Positions 50,885 to 58,965 of a stretch of DNA of 64,000 nucleotides are shown piece after piece. The DNA lies in NCBI RefSeq assembly GCF_025465275.1, contig NZ_JAODNK010000084.1, forward strand, positions 18,631-82,630. Reading direction: 5' to 3'. A model generated the notes under the pieces. The model did not search any database. It was not told the origin of the DNA and worked only from the letters and a program-made list of their open reading frames with translations. This DNA is from Nocardia sp. GTDB lineage: Bacteria; Actinomycetota; Actinomycetes; Mycobacteriales; Mycobacteriaceae. Position 1 is the first letter of the stretch; every line of letters starts with the position of its first letter. A program made the translations under genes and the position numbers.

Positions 50885-52336
50885 CTATTCCGGCGCCTCG
50901 AAGCCGCCGATCCGCTGTTCGAGCAGTTCGGCCAGCCGCAGCGGAGTGCGGTCCTCGAACATCGGACCGATGAGCTGCACGCCTACCGGCAGGCCCTCGG
51001 GTGAGCGGCCCGCGGGGATGGCGGTGGCAGGGAGTCCGGGCATGGTTGCCAGACCGGCCCAGACGAGCTGATCGCCGAACGGGTATGCGACGCCGTCGAT
51101 GTCGATCCGCCGTTCCACGAAGTTGGGGTCGTGGTCGTGCGGGAACGCGGGCGTCGGCGTAATCGGAGTCACCACCACATCGAACTCGGCGAACAGCTGC
51201 CGCCAAGCGTGGCGGTGGAGCTCGCGGCGGTTGCTCGCGTCGATCCAATCGCGATAGCTGAACGCAGCGCCACGCACGCGCGCCGCGTCGAGACTCCGGT
51301 CGTCCGGCTGCACCCCGGCGGCGAAGGTCCGCAGCAATTCGTACCTCTCGGCGGGAAAAGCGGCGGCGAGGTTCGCAAGCAGCAATTCCGTGTAAAGCGT
51401 TGCGGCTTCGGCCAGGTCGGGCAGCAGCGGGCTATGCCGTTCGACGTGGGCGCCCTCGGCGACGAGCGCGTCGGCGACTCGGTTCACGGCAGCCCGCACT
51501 GCGGAACCGGTCGGAATGAGCGGGTGCTCCTCCAGAACCAGCACGCGGAAATCGCCGAGCCGCTCGTGGCGCGCGGCCGGCAGCGCCAGGTCGTACGCGA
51601 CACCGAGCGTCAGCGGATCCGGTCCGGCCATCACGTCCAACAGCAGGGCGAGGTCGCGGGCTGTGCGTGCCATCGGTCCGACGACCGCGAGTTCGCGGTC
51701 GGACGGCAGCGCCGGAGTGGGCGGCGGAATATGACCGCGAGTCGCCACCAGCCCGAAGGTTGGCTTGTGTGCGTAAACACCGCAGAAATGCGCAGGGGTG
51801 CGCAGCGAACCGCCGATATCGGACCCGATCGACAGCGCCCCGAATCCGGATGCCAGCGCCGCCGCGGATCCGCCGGAAGATCCGCCCGGCGTCCGCTCGA
51901 GATCCCACGGATTATTGGTGGTCCCGTAGATGTCGTTGAAGCTCTGCAGATCTCCCAGCATGATCGGCACATTGGTCTTGCCGAGTACCACCGCGCCGGC
52001 AGCCCTCAACCGCGCGACCTGTACCGCGTCCTCCTGCGGCACAAAGTCCCGCTGCTCCGGAATACCCCACGTCGTGGGCAGCCCAGCAACGTTGTAAGAC
52101 TCTTTGACCGTCACCGGAATCCCGAGCAGCGGCCGATCCTCGCCCCGCCCGCGCGCCTCGTCGGCCTCGCGCGCGGCAACCCGCGCCCGATCGAAATCTC
52201 GCACACAAACCGCGTTGATTGCCTTGTCGTCCCGCTCGATACGAGCAATAGCCTCCTCGGTCAATTCCACCGAGGACACCTCCCCCGCACGCAATGCCGC
52301 CACAAGCTCTTCAACCGACCGAAAACTCCACTCCAT
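50885..52336 (-). CDS. Amidase-signature-family amidase
   Basis: A 483-aa serine amidase. The catalytic triad is Lys78 in PVTVKESYN, the cis-serine in TPGGSSGGSAAALASG (about residues 153-154) and the nucleophile Ser177 in GSDIGGSLRTPAHF. C-terminal PGLPATAIPAGRSPEGLPVGVQLIG is typical. Without an aspartate-tRNA or glutamate-tRNA context this is a broad-range aliphatic or aryl amidase rather than GatA. ATG 52336 (MEWSF) is preferred; an ATG at 52348 would add four residues, and neither has a strong ribosome-binding site. Convergent with the mqo relic, 6 bases apart. Confidence 0.9.
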   Translation of the reverse strand: MEWSFRSVEELVAALRAGEVSSVELTEEAIARIERDDKAINAVCVRDFDRARVAAREADEARGRGEDRPLLGIPVTVKESYNVAGLPTTWGIPEQRDFVPQEDAVQVARLRAAGAVVLGKTNVPIMLGDLQSFNDIYGTTNNPWDLERTPGGSSGGSAAALASGFGALSIGSDIGGSLRTPAHFCGVYAHKPTFGLVATRGHIPPPTPALPSDRELAVVGPMARTARDLALLLDVMAGPDPLTLGVAYDLALPAARHERLGDFRVLVLEEHPLIPTGSAVRAAVNRVADALVAEGAHVERHSPLLPDLAEAATLYTELLLANLAAAFPAERYELLRTFAAGVQPDDRSLDAARVRGAAFSYRDWIDASNRRELHRHAWRQLFAEFDVVVTPITPTPAFPHDHDPNFVERRIDIDGVAYPFGDQLVWAGLATMPGLPATAIPAGRSPEGLPVGVQLIGPMFEDRTPLRLAELLEQRIGGFEAPE

Positions 52337-52432
52337 CAAACCGACCATACCGGTCGATCCGAGCCACTCACTTCGAGCCGAGTCACCCGCTTACCCCGCA
52401 GATGCTCGGGTCGAGTAGGCCATCATCGATCA

Positions 52433-52534
52433 GTGGGCACACTTCTGGTGGTGGTGAACGGACTTCCCGGCTCGGGCAATTCGACTACGCGGCCCTCGCC
52501 AATCAGGTGGGGGCCGTCGTCGATGTCCAAGTAG
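52433..52534 (+). pseudogene. Relic of a P-loop kinase gene
   Basis: From GTG 52433 the frame reads VGTLLVVVNGLPGSGNSTT, a kinase-type N-terminus with the Walker A loop GLPGSGxST in which the essential Lys is Asn. Shifting frame at about 52485 gives LANQVGAVVDVQ, the expected continuation of a nucleotide kinase or AAA ATPase. The frame soon stops and no further kinase sequence is seen. Too short to be functional. Confidence 0.45.
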
Positions 52535-52546
52535 TCCACACCACTG

Positions 52547-52990
52547 CTATCCGGAGATGCTCGGAAGCGGGCAGCCGGAGCTGCCGGTCGATGTGGACGC
52601 GCGGACCTGGACGGTCAGCGGGGTCAGGGTGATCGTGGGGAATCCGGCACCGAGTGTTCCCGTCGCGGTGAGAACGTGCTGGCCCGCGGTATTGGGCGTC
52701 CATGACACCCGCGCGGGATTCCCCACGATGCTGGTGCCCACGGTGCCGGTTTCGATCGTGGTTCCATTGTCGGCAAAGGTGACCTTGACCCCGTTCGACG
52801 AGCTGCTGCCGCCTCCGACCAGGTCGCCACTGGTCACCTGATAACTGCACCCAACCTGCGGATTCGACCCCTCGATCGCCACATTGCCCTCACCGTAAGC
52901 CGCCGCGTTCGGAGCCGCCGCCAGCAGGACTGCGCCCACTCCCGCGATGGTTGTCGCACCGAGCCGGGCATAGCGCACCCAAGTTGTCAT
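52547..52990 (-). CDS. Secreted protein with an Ig-like domain
   Basis: A 147-aa exported protein. Residues 1-33 form a signal peptide (RYARLGATTIAGVGAVLLAAAPNAAA, cleaved after AAA). The mature part is beta-rich with two cysteines likely to form a disulfide (GCSYQV and SGCPLP). The pattern VGNPARVSWTPNTAGQHVLTATGTLG resembles bacterial Ig-like (Big) folds. Function unknown, probably cell-surface or extracellular. ATG 52990 has GGAAGGGA upstream. A region without recognised genes (52991-53261) precedes it, apart from the tiny frame at 53135-53197. Confidence 0.75.
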   Translation of the reverse strand: MTTWVRYARLGATTIAGVGAVLLAAAPNAAAYGEGNVAIEGSNPQVGCSYQVTSGDLVGGGSSSSNGVKVTFADNGTTIETGTVGTSIVGNPARVSWTPNTAGQHVLTATGTLGAGFPTITLTPLTVQVRASTSTGSSGCPLPSISG

Positions 52991-53134
52991 GAGATCCCTT
53001 CCACTGCAGGAGGTCCGCACGCTGCGAACTCTCCGCGCGATCCAGCACACCGAACCGGCACAGTGAAATTAACACGTTTCAAACAAGCCTGTCCGCGATC
53101 TTCGCTATGTCCGCCGCCCACCAGGAACCCCCGG

Positions 53135-53197
53135 TTATCCCATCCCAGCCACGCCGGTACCCAACTCGATTGTCACCGCCGCCAGTTCGCCCGCCAT
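53135..53197 (-). CDS. Possible 20-residue peptide ORF
   Basis: A 21-codon frame beginning MAGELAAVTIELG and ending with TAA. It has a near-perfect Shine-Dalgarno (GAGGAG, 5 bases before the ATG), which stands out in an otherwise gene-free stretch. The length may be coincidental and no family is known. It could be a leader peptide for the gene at 52547-52990, but the distance to it is 145 bases. Confidence 0.2.
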   Translation of the reverse strand: MAGELAAVTIELGTGVAGMG

Positions 53198-53261
53198 GAC
53201 TCTCCTCAGTACTTCGTCGCGCCGACAAAACGATAACGTGCTCTAGTTGTCTGCGCCTTCA

Positions 53262-54008
53262 CTATGACGTTCGTCCGCGATCTTGCTGTGACTCAGCATG
53301 ATTGAGCACGTTCAGGTAGTTGCTGAGGTGGGTGGATGCGGTGAGCATGGCTAGGCCGCGGGTTGTCAGCTTTTGTTGCCAGTCGGTCATCGAAGCGGAG
53401 AGTGCGTCGGTGCCGCCGGCGGTTCGGATCTGTTGGACCACGGTGGATATGTGGTCCAGGAGGTAGCCGCCGCGGCGGAGTAGGTGGGTGAGTTCGGCGT
53501 CGCGGAGGTCGGTCGCATCGAAGATGCGGTAACCGGTGACTGGATCTCTTGCGGGAGTGAGAATTCCGGCACTCTCCCAGGTGCGCACGGTTGCCGGGGT
53601 GACTCGGAGTCGGTGGGCGAGTTCGCCGATGGTTCGGGCACCGGTGTCTGCCGGGCGTTCCGAGGCCGCGTCGGACTCCGTCGTCAGGTGATCGATTGCT
53701 CTGCGGACCGAGGTGAGGGTTTCCCGGTCTCGGAGCAACTGATTGTGGCCGTGGTCGATGACAGTCAGGGCGACATCGAGCTGGTTGTTGTGGAGTGCGG
53801 TCATGATTTGGCCGGCGGACGAGTGGCCGTAGGCCGGGATGAGCGCGAGGTACGTCCGGAGGGCTGCGGCATGTGCCTCGGTATAGATCCGGTAGCCGGT
53901 GGGGGTGCGAGCGGCGGGAGGGATGAAGCCGTCCTGCTCGTAGTTGCGGACAGCTTGGGTCGAGATGTCATGCTCTCTGGCGAGGTCGGCTGGTCGCAGG
54001 GTGATCAT
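53262..54008 (-). CDS. MerR-type regulator with two MerR DNA-binding domains
   Basis: A 248-aa protein with a duplicated MerR helix-turn-helix. Residues about 4-70 (LRPADLAREHDISTQAVRNYEQDGFIPPAARTPTGYRIY) and about 125-190 (TIGELAHRLRVTPATVRTWESAGILTPARDPVTGYRIF) each carry the winged helix, separated by a helical segment. A helical C-terminal domain follows. Ordinary MerR proteins have one DNA-binding domain and dimerise through a coiled coil. It is divergent from an erythromycin-esterase-type gene and is the obvious candidate for its control. Confidence 0.88.
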   Translation of the reverse strand: MITLRPADLAREHDISTQAVRNYEQDGFIPPAARTPTGYRIYTEAHAAALRTYLALIPAYGHSSAGQIMTALHNNQLDVALTVIDHGHNQLLRDRETLTSVRRAIDHLTTESDAASERPADTGARTIGELAHRLRVTPATVRTWESAGILTPARDPVTGYRIFDATDLRDAELTHLLRRGGYLLDHISTVVQQIRTAGGTDALSASMTDWQQKLTTRGLAMLTASTHLSNYLNVLNHAESQQDRGRTS

Positions 54009-54090
54009 CGATTTGAGACTTTACAGGCATCAAAAGGTGGAACAGTCGACCAAAGTATCAACCGTTCTTTCAACGATATGATTTAGGCTC
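54009..54090. promoter_or_regulatory. Divergent promoter region, MerR2/ere
   Basis: The 82 bases hold a -10-like TATGAT at 54077-54082, 8 bases before the ere ATG. Transcription would begin at or beside the start codon, a leaderless message. Toward the regulator, taaagt (54019-54024, minus strand) could be the -10. No clean 19-base MerR spacer with dyad symmetry could be fixed. Confidence 0.4.
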
Positions 54091-55260
54091 ATGAGTCAGC
54101 AAATTGGAGACTTCGTCACCGCATCATCCGAGCTATTGGCGCTCGGTGAACCGACACATCAGGAACCGGCCTTCGGCTGGGTCCGCAACGAACTGTTCGT
54201 TCAGCTGGTCGAGCTCGGGTTTCGATCCATCGGCCTGGAGACCGATCGGGTAGCGGCCCTGGCCGTGAACGACTTCGTCCAGAACGGCATCGGCGATCTC
54301 GATACCGTGATGCGCGAAGGGTTTTCACACGACTTCGGCGCACTCGATACGAATAGGCAACTGATTGCCTGGATGCGCCAGTACAACCGGAATCACACTC
54401 CCGCAGCACATTTAACCTTCTACGGCATCGATGCGCAAACGGAGAACACCAGCGCGCCCAGCCCGCGCCGCTATCTCGAATACGCCCGCGACTACGTGGG
54501 ACTCGACATCGATATCGCGAGCGTCGCGGGCCACGATGAGCAATGGAGCCGCCAGGAGGCGATCCTGGACCCGGAGATGTCGATGGGCGAATCGAAAGCC
54601 GCCGGGCGATTGCGATCGATTGCCGACGACCTGTTCGACGCACTGTACGAGTGCGCCCCACAGCGAATCGAGGCAACCTCACGTACCGAATGGCACAGGG
54701 CGGAAACGCATCTCACTGCCGGTATCGGATTGCTGCGTTATCACAAGGTCGCCGCACAGCGCCACGAGCAGAGTGAGCGAATTTCCCTGCTACTCGGCGC
54801 CCGGGACGTGATCATGGCGCAGAACCTGCTCGCCATCCGGCGCATCGAATCCCGGCGCGGCCCGACGCTGGTCTTCGCGAACAATACGCACCTGCAGCGG
54901 AATCCGAGCCACTTCAGCCGGGCGGCCGGCGATATCACCTGGACCGGCGCCGGCTCGATCGCAGGGTCGCTACTGGGCGAGCAGTACTCGTTCATCGCGG
55001 GCAGCCTGGGCCGAAGCGATGTCTGCGGGCTTCGAGAACCGGAACCCGATACCTCGGAAGCCTTTCTGGACAATCGCATCAGCACCTGGGGCCTGACTGC
55101 GAGCAGTGCGATCGCCGCCGCCCGAAGCCGGACCGACACCACCCCGCAGCAGGGCTATTTCCCGCTCGACGCGGCGACCCTCGACGGCTCCGATGCGGTC
55201 CTGCACATCAGCGACGGCGCGGCTATCCGGCCTGAGTCGATACGAACACCCCGCGGCTGA
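54091..55260 (+). CDS. Erythromycin-esterase-family protein
   Basis: A 389-aa member of the Ere/succinoglycan-biosynthesis-like family, whose best-known members hydrolyse the macrolactone of 14-membered macrolides. The active-site elements can be read: ALGEPTHQEPAF with Glu20 and His23, SIGLETDR with Glu50 and Arg53, the RDVIMAQNL helix near 238, and FANNTHLQR with His267. Length is typical (about 390-420). A macrolide substrate is possible but not proven, since many family members act on other esters. It overlaps by 38 bases at its 3' end with the convergent gene 55223-55867. Confidence 0.82.
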   Translation: MSQQIGDFVTASSELLALGEPTHQEPAFGWVRNELFVQLVELGFRSIGLETDRVAALAVNDFVQNGIGDLDTVMREGFSHDFGALDTNRQLIAWMRQYNRNHTPAAHLTFYGIDAQTENTSAPSPRRYLEYARDYVGLDIDIASVAGHDEQWSRQEAILDPEMSMGESKAAGRLRSIADDLFDALYECAPQRIEATSRTEWHRAETHLTAGIGLLRYHKVAAQRHEQSERISLLLGARDVIMAQNLLAIRRIESRRGPTLVFANNTHLQRNPSHFSRAAGDITWTGAGSIAGSLLGEQYSFIAGSLGRSDVCGLREPEPDTSEAFLDNRISTWGLTASSAIAAARSRTDTTPQQGYFPLDAATLDGSDAVLHISDGAAIRPESIRTPRG

Positions 55261-55867
55261 TCTCACCGTCCGGGGACGACCACGGTGCTTCGACCCATGC
55301 GTAGAGGTCGGCGGGCAGCTCGTCGCCGAGAATTCGATGGAGCCGAAGCACCGGCACCTCGGTTCCGGCCGGGGCGATATCGGTCCAGCGTGCCGCGTCC
55401 AGCACCGAGCTGCCGCTGAATCCCGCTGCCGGGAACGGGATTTCGGCAGCCCGGACCGTGACGGTGGGGTCGGGGGTATCGCTCTCGCTCTGGGCTTGCG
55501 GCTGGGCCTGGGCGGCCAGCAGCCGGACGACCTGCTCGACGAAGACCGGATCGTGGGTGGCGTCGTAGAGCCAGCGGGTGCCGAGCACACCGTGCTCGGA
55601 GGTGCCGATCAAAGCGTCGGCCGCATCGGGCAGCGGTTCGCCGCGGTAGGTCATCGGGACCAGATAGGTCACCGGCCGCGCACCCGAACTGTCGCTCACG
55701 ACCATGACTTCGATACCAACCGCACCGGCCGGGTCATCGAGCCGGAACCCGCCGGCCTTGGCGAGCTGCGGCTGCGCACCGCCCGTGTACCAGGCGCGAG
55801 TCGGCAGCCACGCCGCCAACAGCTCCAATTTGCCGGGGACCATGGTCGTGCGATGAACGATAGCCAT
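55223..55867 (-). CDS. CG0192-related protein with maltokinase N-terminal cap-like domain
   Basis: A 214-aa protein starting MAIVHRTTMVPGKLELLAAWLPTRAWY, then GGFRLDDPAGAVGIEVMVV, VTYLVPMTYRGEPL and TSEHGVLGTRWLYDATHDPVFVEQVV. This is the cap-domain module found at the N-terminus of mycobacterial-type maltokinases and as stand-alone CG0192-related proteins in actinobacteria. No kinase domain follows, so catalysis is unlikely, and the role is unknown. ATG 55867 is chosen to match the family start; an in-frame ATG lies 2 codons upstream. Confidence 0.78.
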   Translation of the reverse strand: MAIVHRTTMVPGKLELLAAWLPTRAWYTGGAQPQLAKAGGFRLDDPAGAVGIEVMVVSDSSGARPVTYLVPMTYRGEPLPDAADALIGTSEHGVLGTRWLYDATHDPVFVEQVVRLLAAQAQPQAQSESDTPDPTVTVRAAEIPFPAAGFSGSSVLDAARWTDIAPAGTEVPVLRLHRILGDELPADLYAWVEAPWSSPDGEISRGVFVSTQAG

Positions 55868-55945
55868 TGCCACAGACTCTCAGATCCGGATGTACGCGTG
55901 TGGGCAGGGCGGCGAACGCCGGCGGCCGCCCTGCCCACACAACGA

Positions 55946-57082
55946 TCAGCGGAGTTTGCGGAAGAAATCGCGGACATCGGTGGTGAGCAGGTCCGGGGTT
56001 TCCATGGCGGCGAAGTGGCCGCCGCGGTCGAATTCGGACCAGTGCACGACGGTGTTCTGCTTCTCGGCGAGCCCGCGAATGGTGTTGTTGCCGGGGAAGA
56101 CTGCGACACCGGTCGGCACGCCGGAATTCGGGACCTCGGCGCCCCACTGCTTCGATTCCTTGTACAGGTACATGGAGGATCCGATGGTGTTCGTGAACCA
56201 CAGGACGGAGATATTCGTCAGCAGCATGTCGCGGTCGATCGCCGCATCGGGCGTGGACTTGGATGGATCGCTGAAGGTCTGGACCACGTCCAGTGCCCAG
56301 GCGAGCAAGCCCGCCGGAGAATCGGCGACAGCGGGGGCAAGGGTTTGCGGGCGGGTGGCCTGCATGCCCGCATAGCCGGACGTCTCCTTGCTGCTCCAAT
56401 CCGCCATGGACGCGAGCTTCTCCTGATCGCTTGCGCTGTAGCCGGATCCGTCATCACCCCAGGCCGGGATGGTGATGGGGTCGTTGAGATGCACGCCCGC
56501 CACATGCGCGGTATCGATCCGGCCCAGCTGCGGAACGATGAAAGAACCGGCGTCTCCGCCCTGCGCGCCGTAGCGGTCGTAGCCCAGACCCGCCATGAGC
56601 TTCGCAATCAGCTCGGCGCTGTGCTCGGTCGCCGCCTCGCCGGGCTGGTGGGTCGGCCCGGAGAAGCCGAAGCCGGGCAGGGTCGGAATCACCAGGTGGA
56701 AGGCATCTTCCGGCACCCCACCGTGCGCGCGGGGATCGGTCAGCGGGCCGATCACCTCGCTGAAATCCTGAAACGGCCACCCGTGCACCAGGACCAGCGG
56801 CAGCGCATTCGGCTCGGGCGAGCGAACATGCAGGAAGTGAATGCGCTGCCCCTCGATCTCGGTGACGAACTGCGGATGCTGATTCCACGCCGCCTCGTGT
56901 GCCCGCCAGTCGTATTCGGTGCGCCAGTAGTCGGCGAGCTCCCGCACATAACTCGTCGGGATGCCGTAGCTCCAGCCCACTCCCGGCAGTTCCGCGGGCC
57001 AGCGGGTGGCGGTGAGGCGGGCATTCAGATCGTCGATCGCGGCGGCCGGGATATCGATGCGGAAGGGCTCGAAAGTGGTCAT
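55946..57082 (-). CDS. Epoxide hydrolase (EHN-domain type), copy 1
   Basis: A 378-aa alpha/beta epoxide hydrolase with the EHN N-terminal domain: FEPFRIDIPAAAIDDLNARLTATRWP and WRTEYDWRAHEAAWNQHPQF. Catalytic motifs are HGWP (His100), nucleophile Asp177 in YGAQGGDAGS and the final His356 in FDRGGHFAAMETPDL. It opens epoxides by adding water to give diols. The ATG at 57082 is 20 bases from the inverted repeat CTAGG-N11-CCTAG, which the second copy shares. Closely related to the gene at 60509-61651. The frame extends beyond the ATG but carries no conserved sequence. Confidence 0.9.
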   Translation of the reverse strand: MTTFEPFRIDIPAAAIDDLNARLTATRWPAELPGVGWSYGIPTSYVRELADYWRTEYDWRAHEAAWNQHPQFVTEIEGQRIHFLHVRSPEPNALPLVLVHGWPFQDFSEVIGPLTDPRAHGGVPEDAFHLVIPTLPGFGFSGPTHQPGEAATEHSAELIAKLMAGLGYDRYGAQGGDAGSFIVPQLGRIDTAHVAGVHLNDPITIPAWGDDGSGYSASDQEKLASMADWSSKETSGYAGMQATRPQTLAPAVADSPAGLLAWALDVVQTFSDPSKSTPDAAIDRDMLLTNISVLWFTNTIGSSMYLYKESKQWGAEVPNSGVPTGVAVFPGNNTIRGLAEKQNTVVHWSEFDRGGHFAAMETPDLLTTDVRDFFRKLR

Positions 57083-57102
57083 GACCCAACGATAGAAGCG
57101 AA

Positions 57103-57123
57103 CTAGGCCAGTGCAGGTCCTAG
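57103..57123. promoter_or_regulatory. Shared operator-like repeat, copy 1
   Basis: CTAGG (57103-57107), 11 bases, CCTAG (57119-57123), upstream of epoxide hydrolase copy 1 with a TATCGT -10-like hexamer between it and the ATG. The same arms and spacing occur at 61673-61693. Confidence 0.6.
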
Positions 57124-57206
57124 ATCGGCGCCGACCTGCCACCGAAGCGCGTTGCGTCACAGTGACATTCATTCCTCATGTCGGAGCCTGCCTGTTAAAT
57201 GGAGAG

Positions 57207-57578
57207 ATGAGTAGCGGGGTGTCCCAACCGGCGGTTTACGGGTCAGTGGTCGAATTTGTTGAGAACTATCTGAGTCTGGTCTACAGGCGCAAGGTGACTG
57301 ATAACCCTCGCCGGGCCTGGTGCCCGGAGTGGTGGAACCATTCCGAAGCCGTCGCTCGACTCGATGCGCTGTGGCGAAGGTGGGAGCACTTCCGGTCCGA
57401 CGGTAAAACCGGCCTGAGTGTCTGGTTCCTCGATCACGCTGACCCACACATGCGCGAACTGTTCGATCCGGAAGGTGTATTCACATTCTGCTCGGTGACG
57501 GGTGGGCATTCGGACACCCTCCAACCGCTGCCGTTGAAGTCGCCGCAGCCGGGACTCTTCCGGGACTCCGACAGGTAG
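57207..57578 (+). CDS. DUF4913 protein
   Basis: A 123-aa protein with the DUF4913 pattern: VVEFVENYLSLVYRRKV, CPEWWNHSEAVARLDALWRRWEHFRSDGKTGLSVWFLDHADPHMRELFDPEG. The function is unknown. Such proteins are typical of actinobacterial integrated elements and plasmids but also occur alone. ATG 57207 has GGAGAG just before it; the frame upstream has no ribosome-binding site. It is divergent from epoxide hydrolase copy 1 and 64 bases before the P450 gene, so cotranscription with P450 is possible. Confidence 0.75.
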   Translation: MSSGVSQPAVYGSVVEFVENYLSLVYRRKVTDNPRRAWCPEWWNHSEAVARLDALWRRWEHFRSDGKTGLSVWFLDHADPHMRELFDPEGVFTFCSVTGGHSDTLQPLPLKSPQPGLFRDSDR

Positions 57579-57642
57579 GGGGCGGGCGTTCTACGCTGGG
57601 GGGAGACTGCCGCACCGATGCGGCTCGCGCGAAGGGATCGTC

Positions 57643-58956
57643 GTGACCACCGCATATCCCCCAGGCCCTCGATTGCCGGTAATCGTCCAGACGACGCTGT
57701 ATGCGAAGTGGCGGGGCCTGCTGCTCAGTCGGGCCGCGCGACGCTACGGCGATGTGTTCACGCTGCACCTGGTCGCACCGTATGCCGAGAATCTGGTGGT
57801 GTTCTCGCGGCCCGAACACATTCGGGAGATCTTCGCCGCCGACCCGGCCGATCTGCATGCGGGGGAAGGCAATCGGCTGCTCGTGCACATTATGGGCGAG
57901 CATTCGGTACTGCTCACCGATGAGGCCGAGCATGCGCGGGCCCGGCGACTGCTCATGCCCGCCTTCGCCGGATCGTCACTGCGCGGGTACCGGACGCTGG
58001 TCGAAACCATCGCGAAAACGCATCTCGACCGTTGGACCAGCGGGTCGACCGTGCACACGCTCGACCGCATGAACGAGCTGACACTCGATGTCATCATGCA
58101 GGTGGTGTTCGGTATGACCGATGAACACCGTCGTGCGCAGTTGGCGCCGCAGCTGCGGCGCATTGTGAACGTGAACCCGATCATCTTCTTCGGCTGGAAG
58201 TATCCGCGGCTGCAGGGCTTCGGGCCGTGGAAGAGGTTTCGTGCCAACCAGAGCGCAATGAATGAGCTGCTCTACAACGAGATCGCTCAGCGCCGCGCCC
58301 ATCCCGATCTCGACCAGCGCGCCGATGTGCTTTCCCGATTGCTCGCCTACGGGTCCGGTGAGAATCCTTCTGACACGGCCCTGTCCGATGCGGAATTACG
58401 CGACCAGCTCATCACGCTGTTGCTCGCGGGACACGAGACCACGGCCTCGGCGCTGTCCTGGGCCTGCCACGAACTCGCCGCGCATCCGGATATTCAGGAC
58501 ACTGCGCGGGCTGCCGCACATGAGGGCGACGACAAATATCTGGAGGCGGTGCTCAAGGAATCCATGCGACTGCGCACCGTGATCGCCGCTACCGGGCGCA
58601 AGCTCACTCGCGATATGACGATCGGCGGTCTGGACCTGCCGCGCGGTACCGTCGTCTCGACGTCGATCCTGCTGGCGCACAGGCGGACCGACAGCTTCCC
58701 GGATGCCACGGCCTTCCGGCCCGAGCGCTTCCTCGACGGTTCGGTGGCCGCGAATACCTGGCTGCCGTTCGGTGGCGGCGTGCGCCGCTGCATCGGCGCG
58801 GGGTTCTCACTCATGGAGGGCACCGCGGTACTGCGCGAACTGCTGACCCACTACCGGCTGTCGCTGCCTGCCGGGACCACGGATGAGCGCGCCCGCATCC
58901 GCAATATCACCCACGTGCCGGCGCACGGCGCACCCGTCCAGGTCACCACGCTCTGA
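57643..58956 (+). CDS. Cytochrome P450
   Basis: A 437-aa soluble bacterial P450. The I-helix LLLAGHETTASALSW starts near residue 260, the K-helix ExxR is Glu306-Arg309 in KESMRLR, and the heme-thiolate loop is FGGGVRRCIGAGF with Cys383. It uses a ferredoxin for electrons and adds one oxygen to an unknown substrate; the overall sequence resembles the CYP138-like bacterial type. No ferredoxin gene is beside it. Its neighbours are two epoxide hydrolases, so an epoxidation-plus-hydrolysis pathway is a reasonable inference. GTG start with AAGGGA 7 bases upstream. Confidence 0.92.
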   Translation: MTTAYPPGPRLPVIVQTTLYAKWRGLLLSRAARRYGDVFTLHLVAPYAENLVVFSRPEHIREIFAADPADLHAGEGNRLLVHIMGEHSVLLTDEAEHARARRLLMPAFAGSSLRGYRTLVETIAKTHLDRWTSGSTVHTLDRMNELTLDVIMQVVFGMTDEHRRAQLAPQLRRIVNVNPIIFFGWKYPRLQGFGPWKRFRANQSAMNELLYNEIAQRRAHPDLDQRADVLSRLLAYGSGENPSDTALSDAELRDQLITLLLAGHETTASALSWACHELAAHPDIQDTARAAAHEGDDKYLEAVLKESMRLRTVIAATGRKLTRDMTIGGLDLPRGTVVSTSILLAHRRTDSFPDATAFRPERFLDGSVAANTWLPFGGGVRRCIGAGFSLMEGTAVLRELLTHYRLSLPAGTTDERARIRNITHVPAHGAPVQVTTL

Positions 58957-58965
58957 CTCGCTGAA

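Noticed and set aside
51131..52430. Long plus-strand frame opposite the amidase
   Set aside because: Antisense shadow; only its last 34 codons (52433-52534) look like a real protein remnant and are reported separately.
55106..57106. 666-codon plus-strand frame across the CG0192-like and epoxide hydrolase genes
   Set aside because: Antisense to two well-supported genes and of shadow-like composition.
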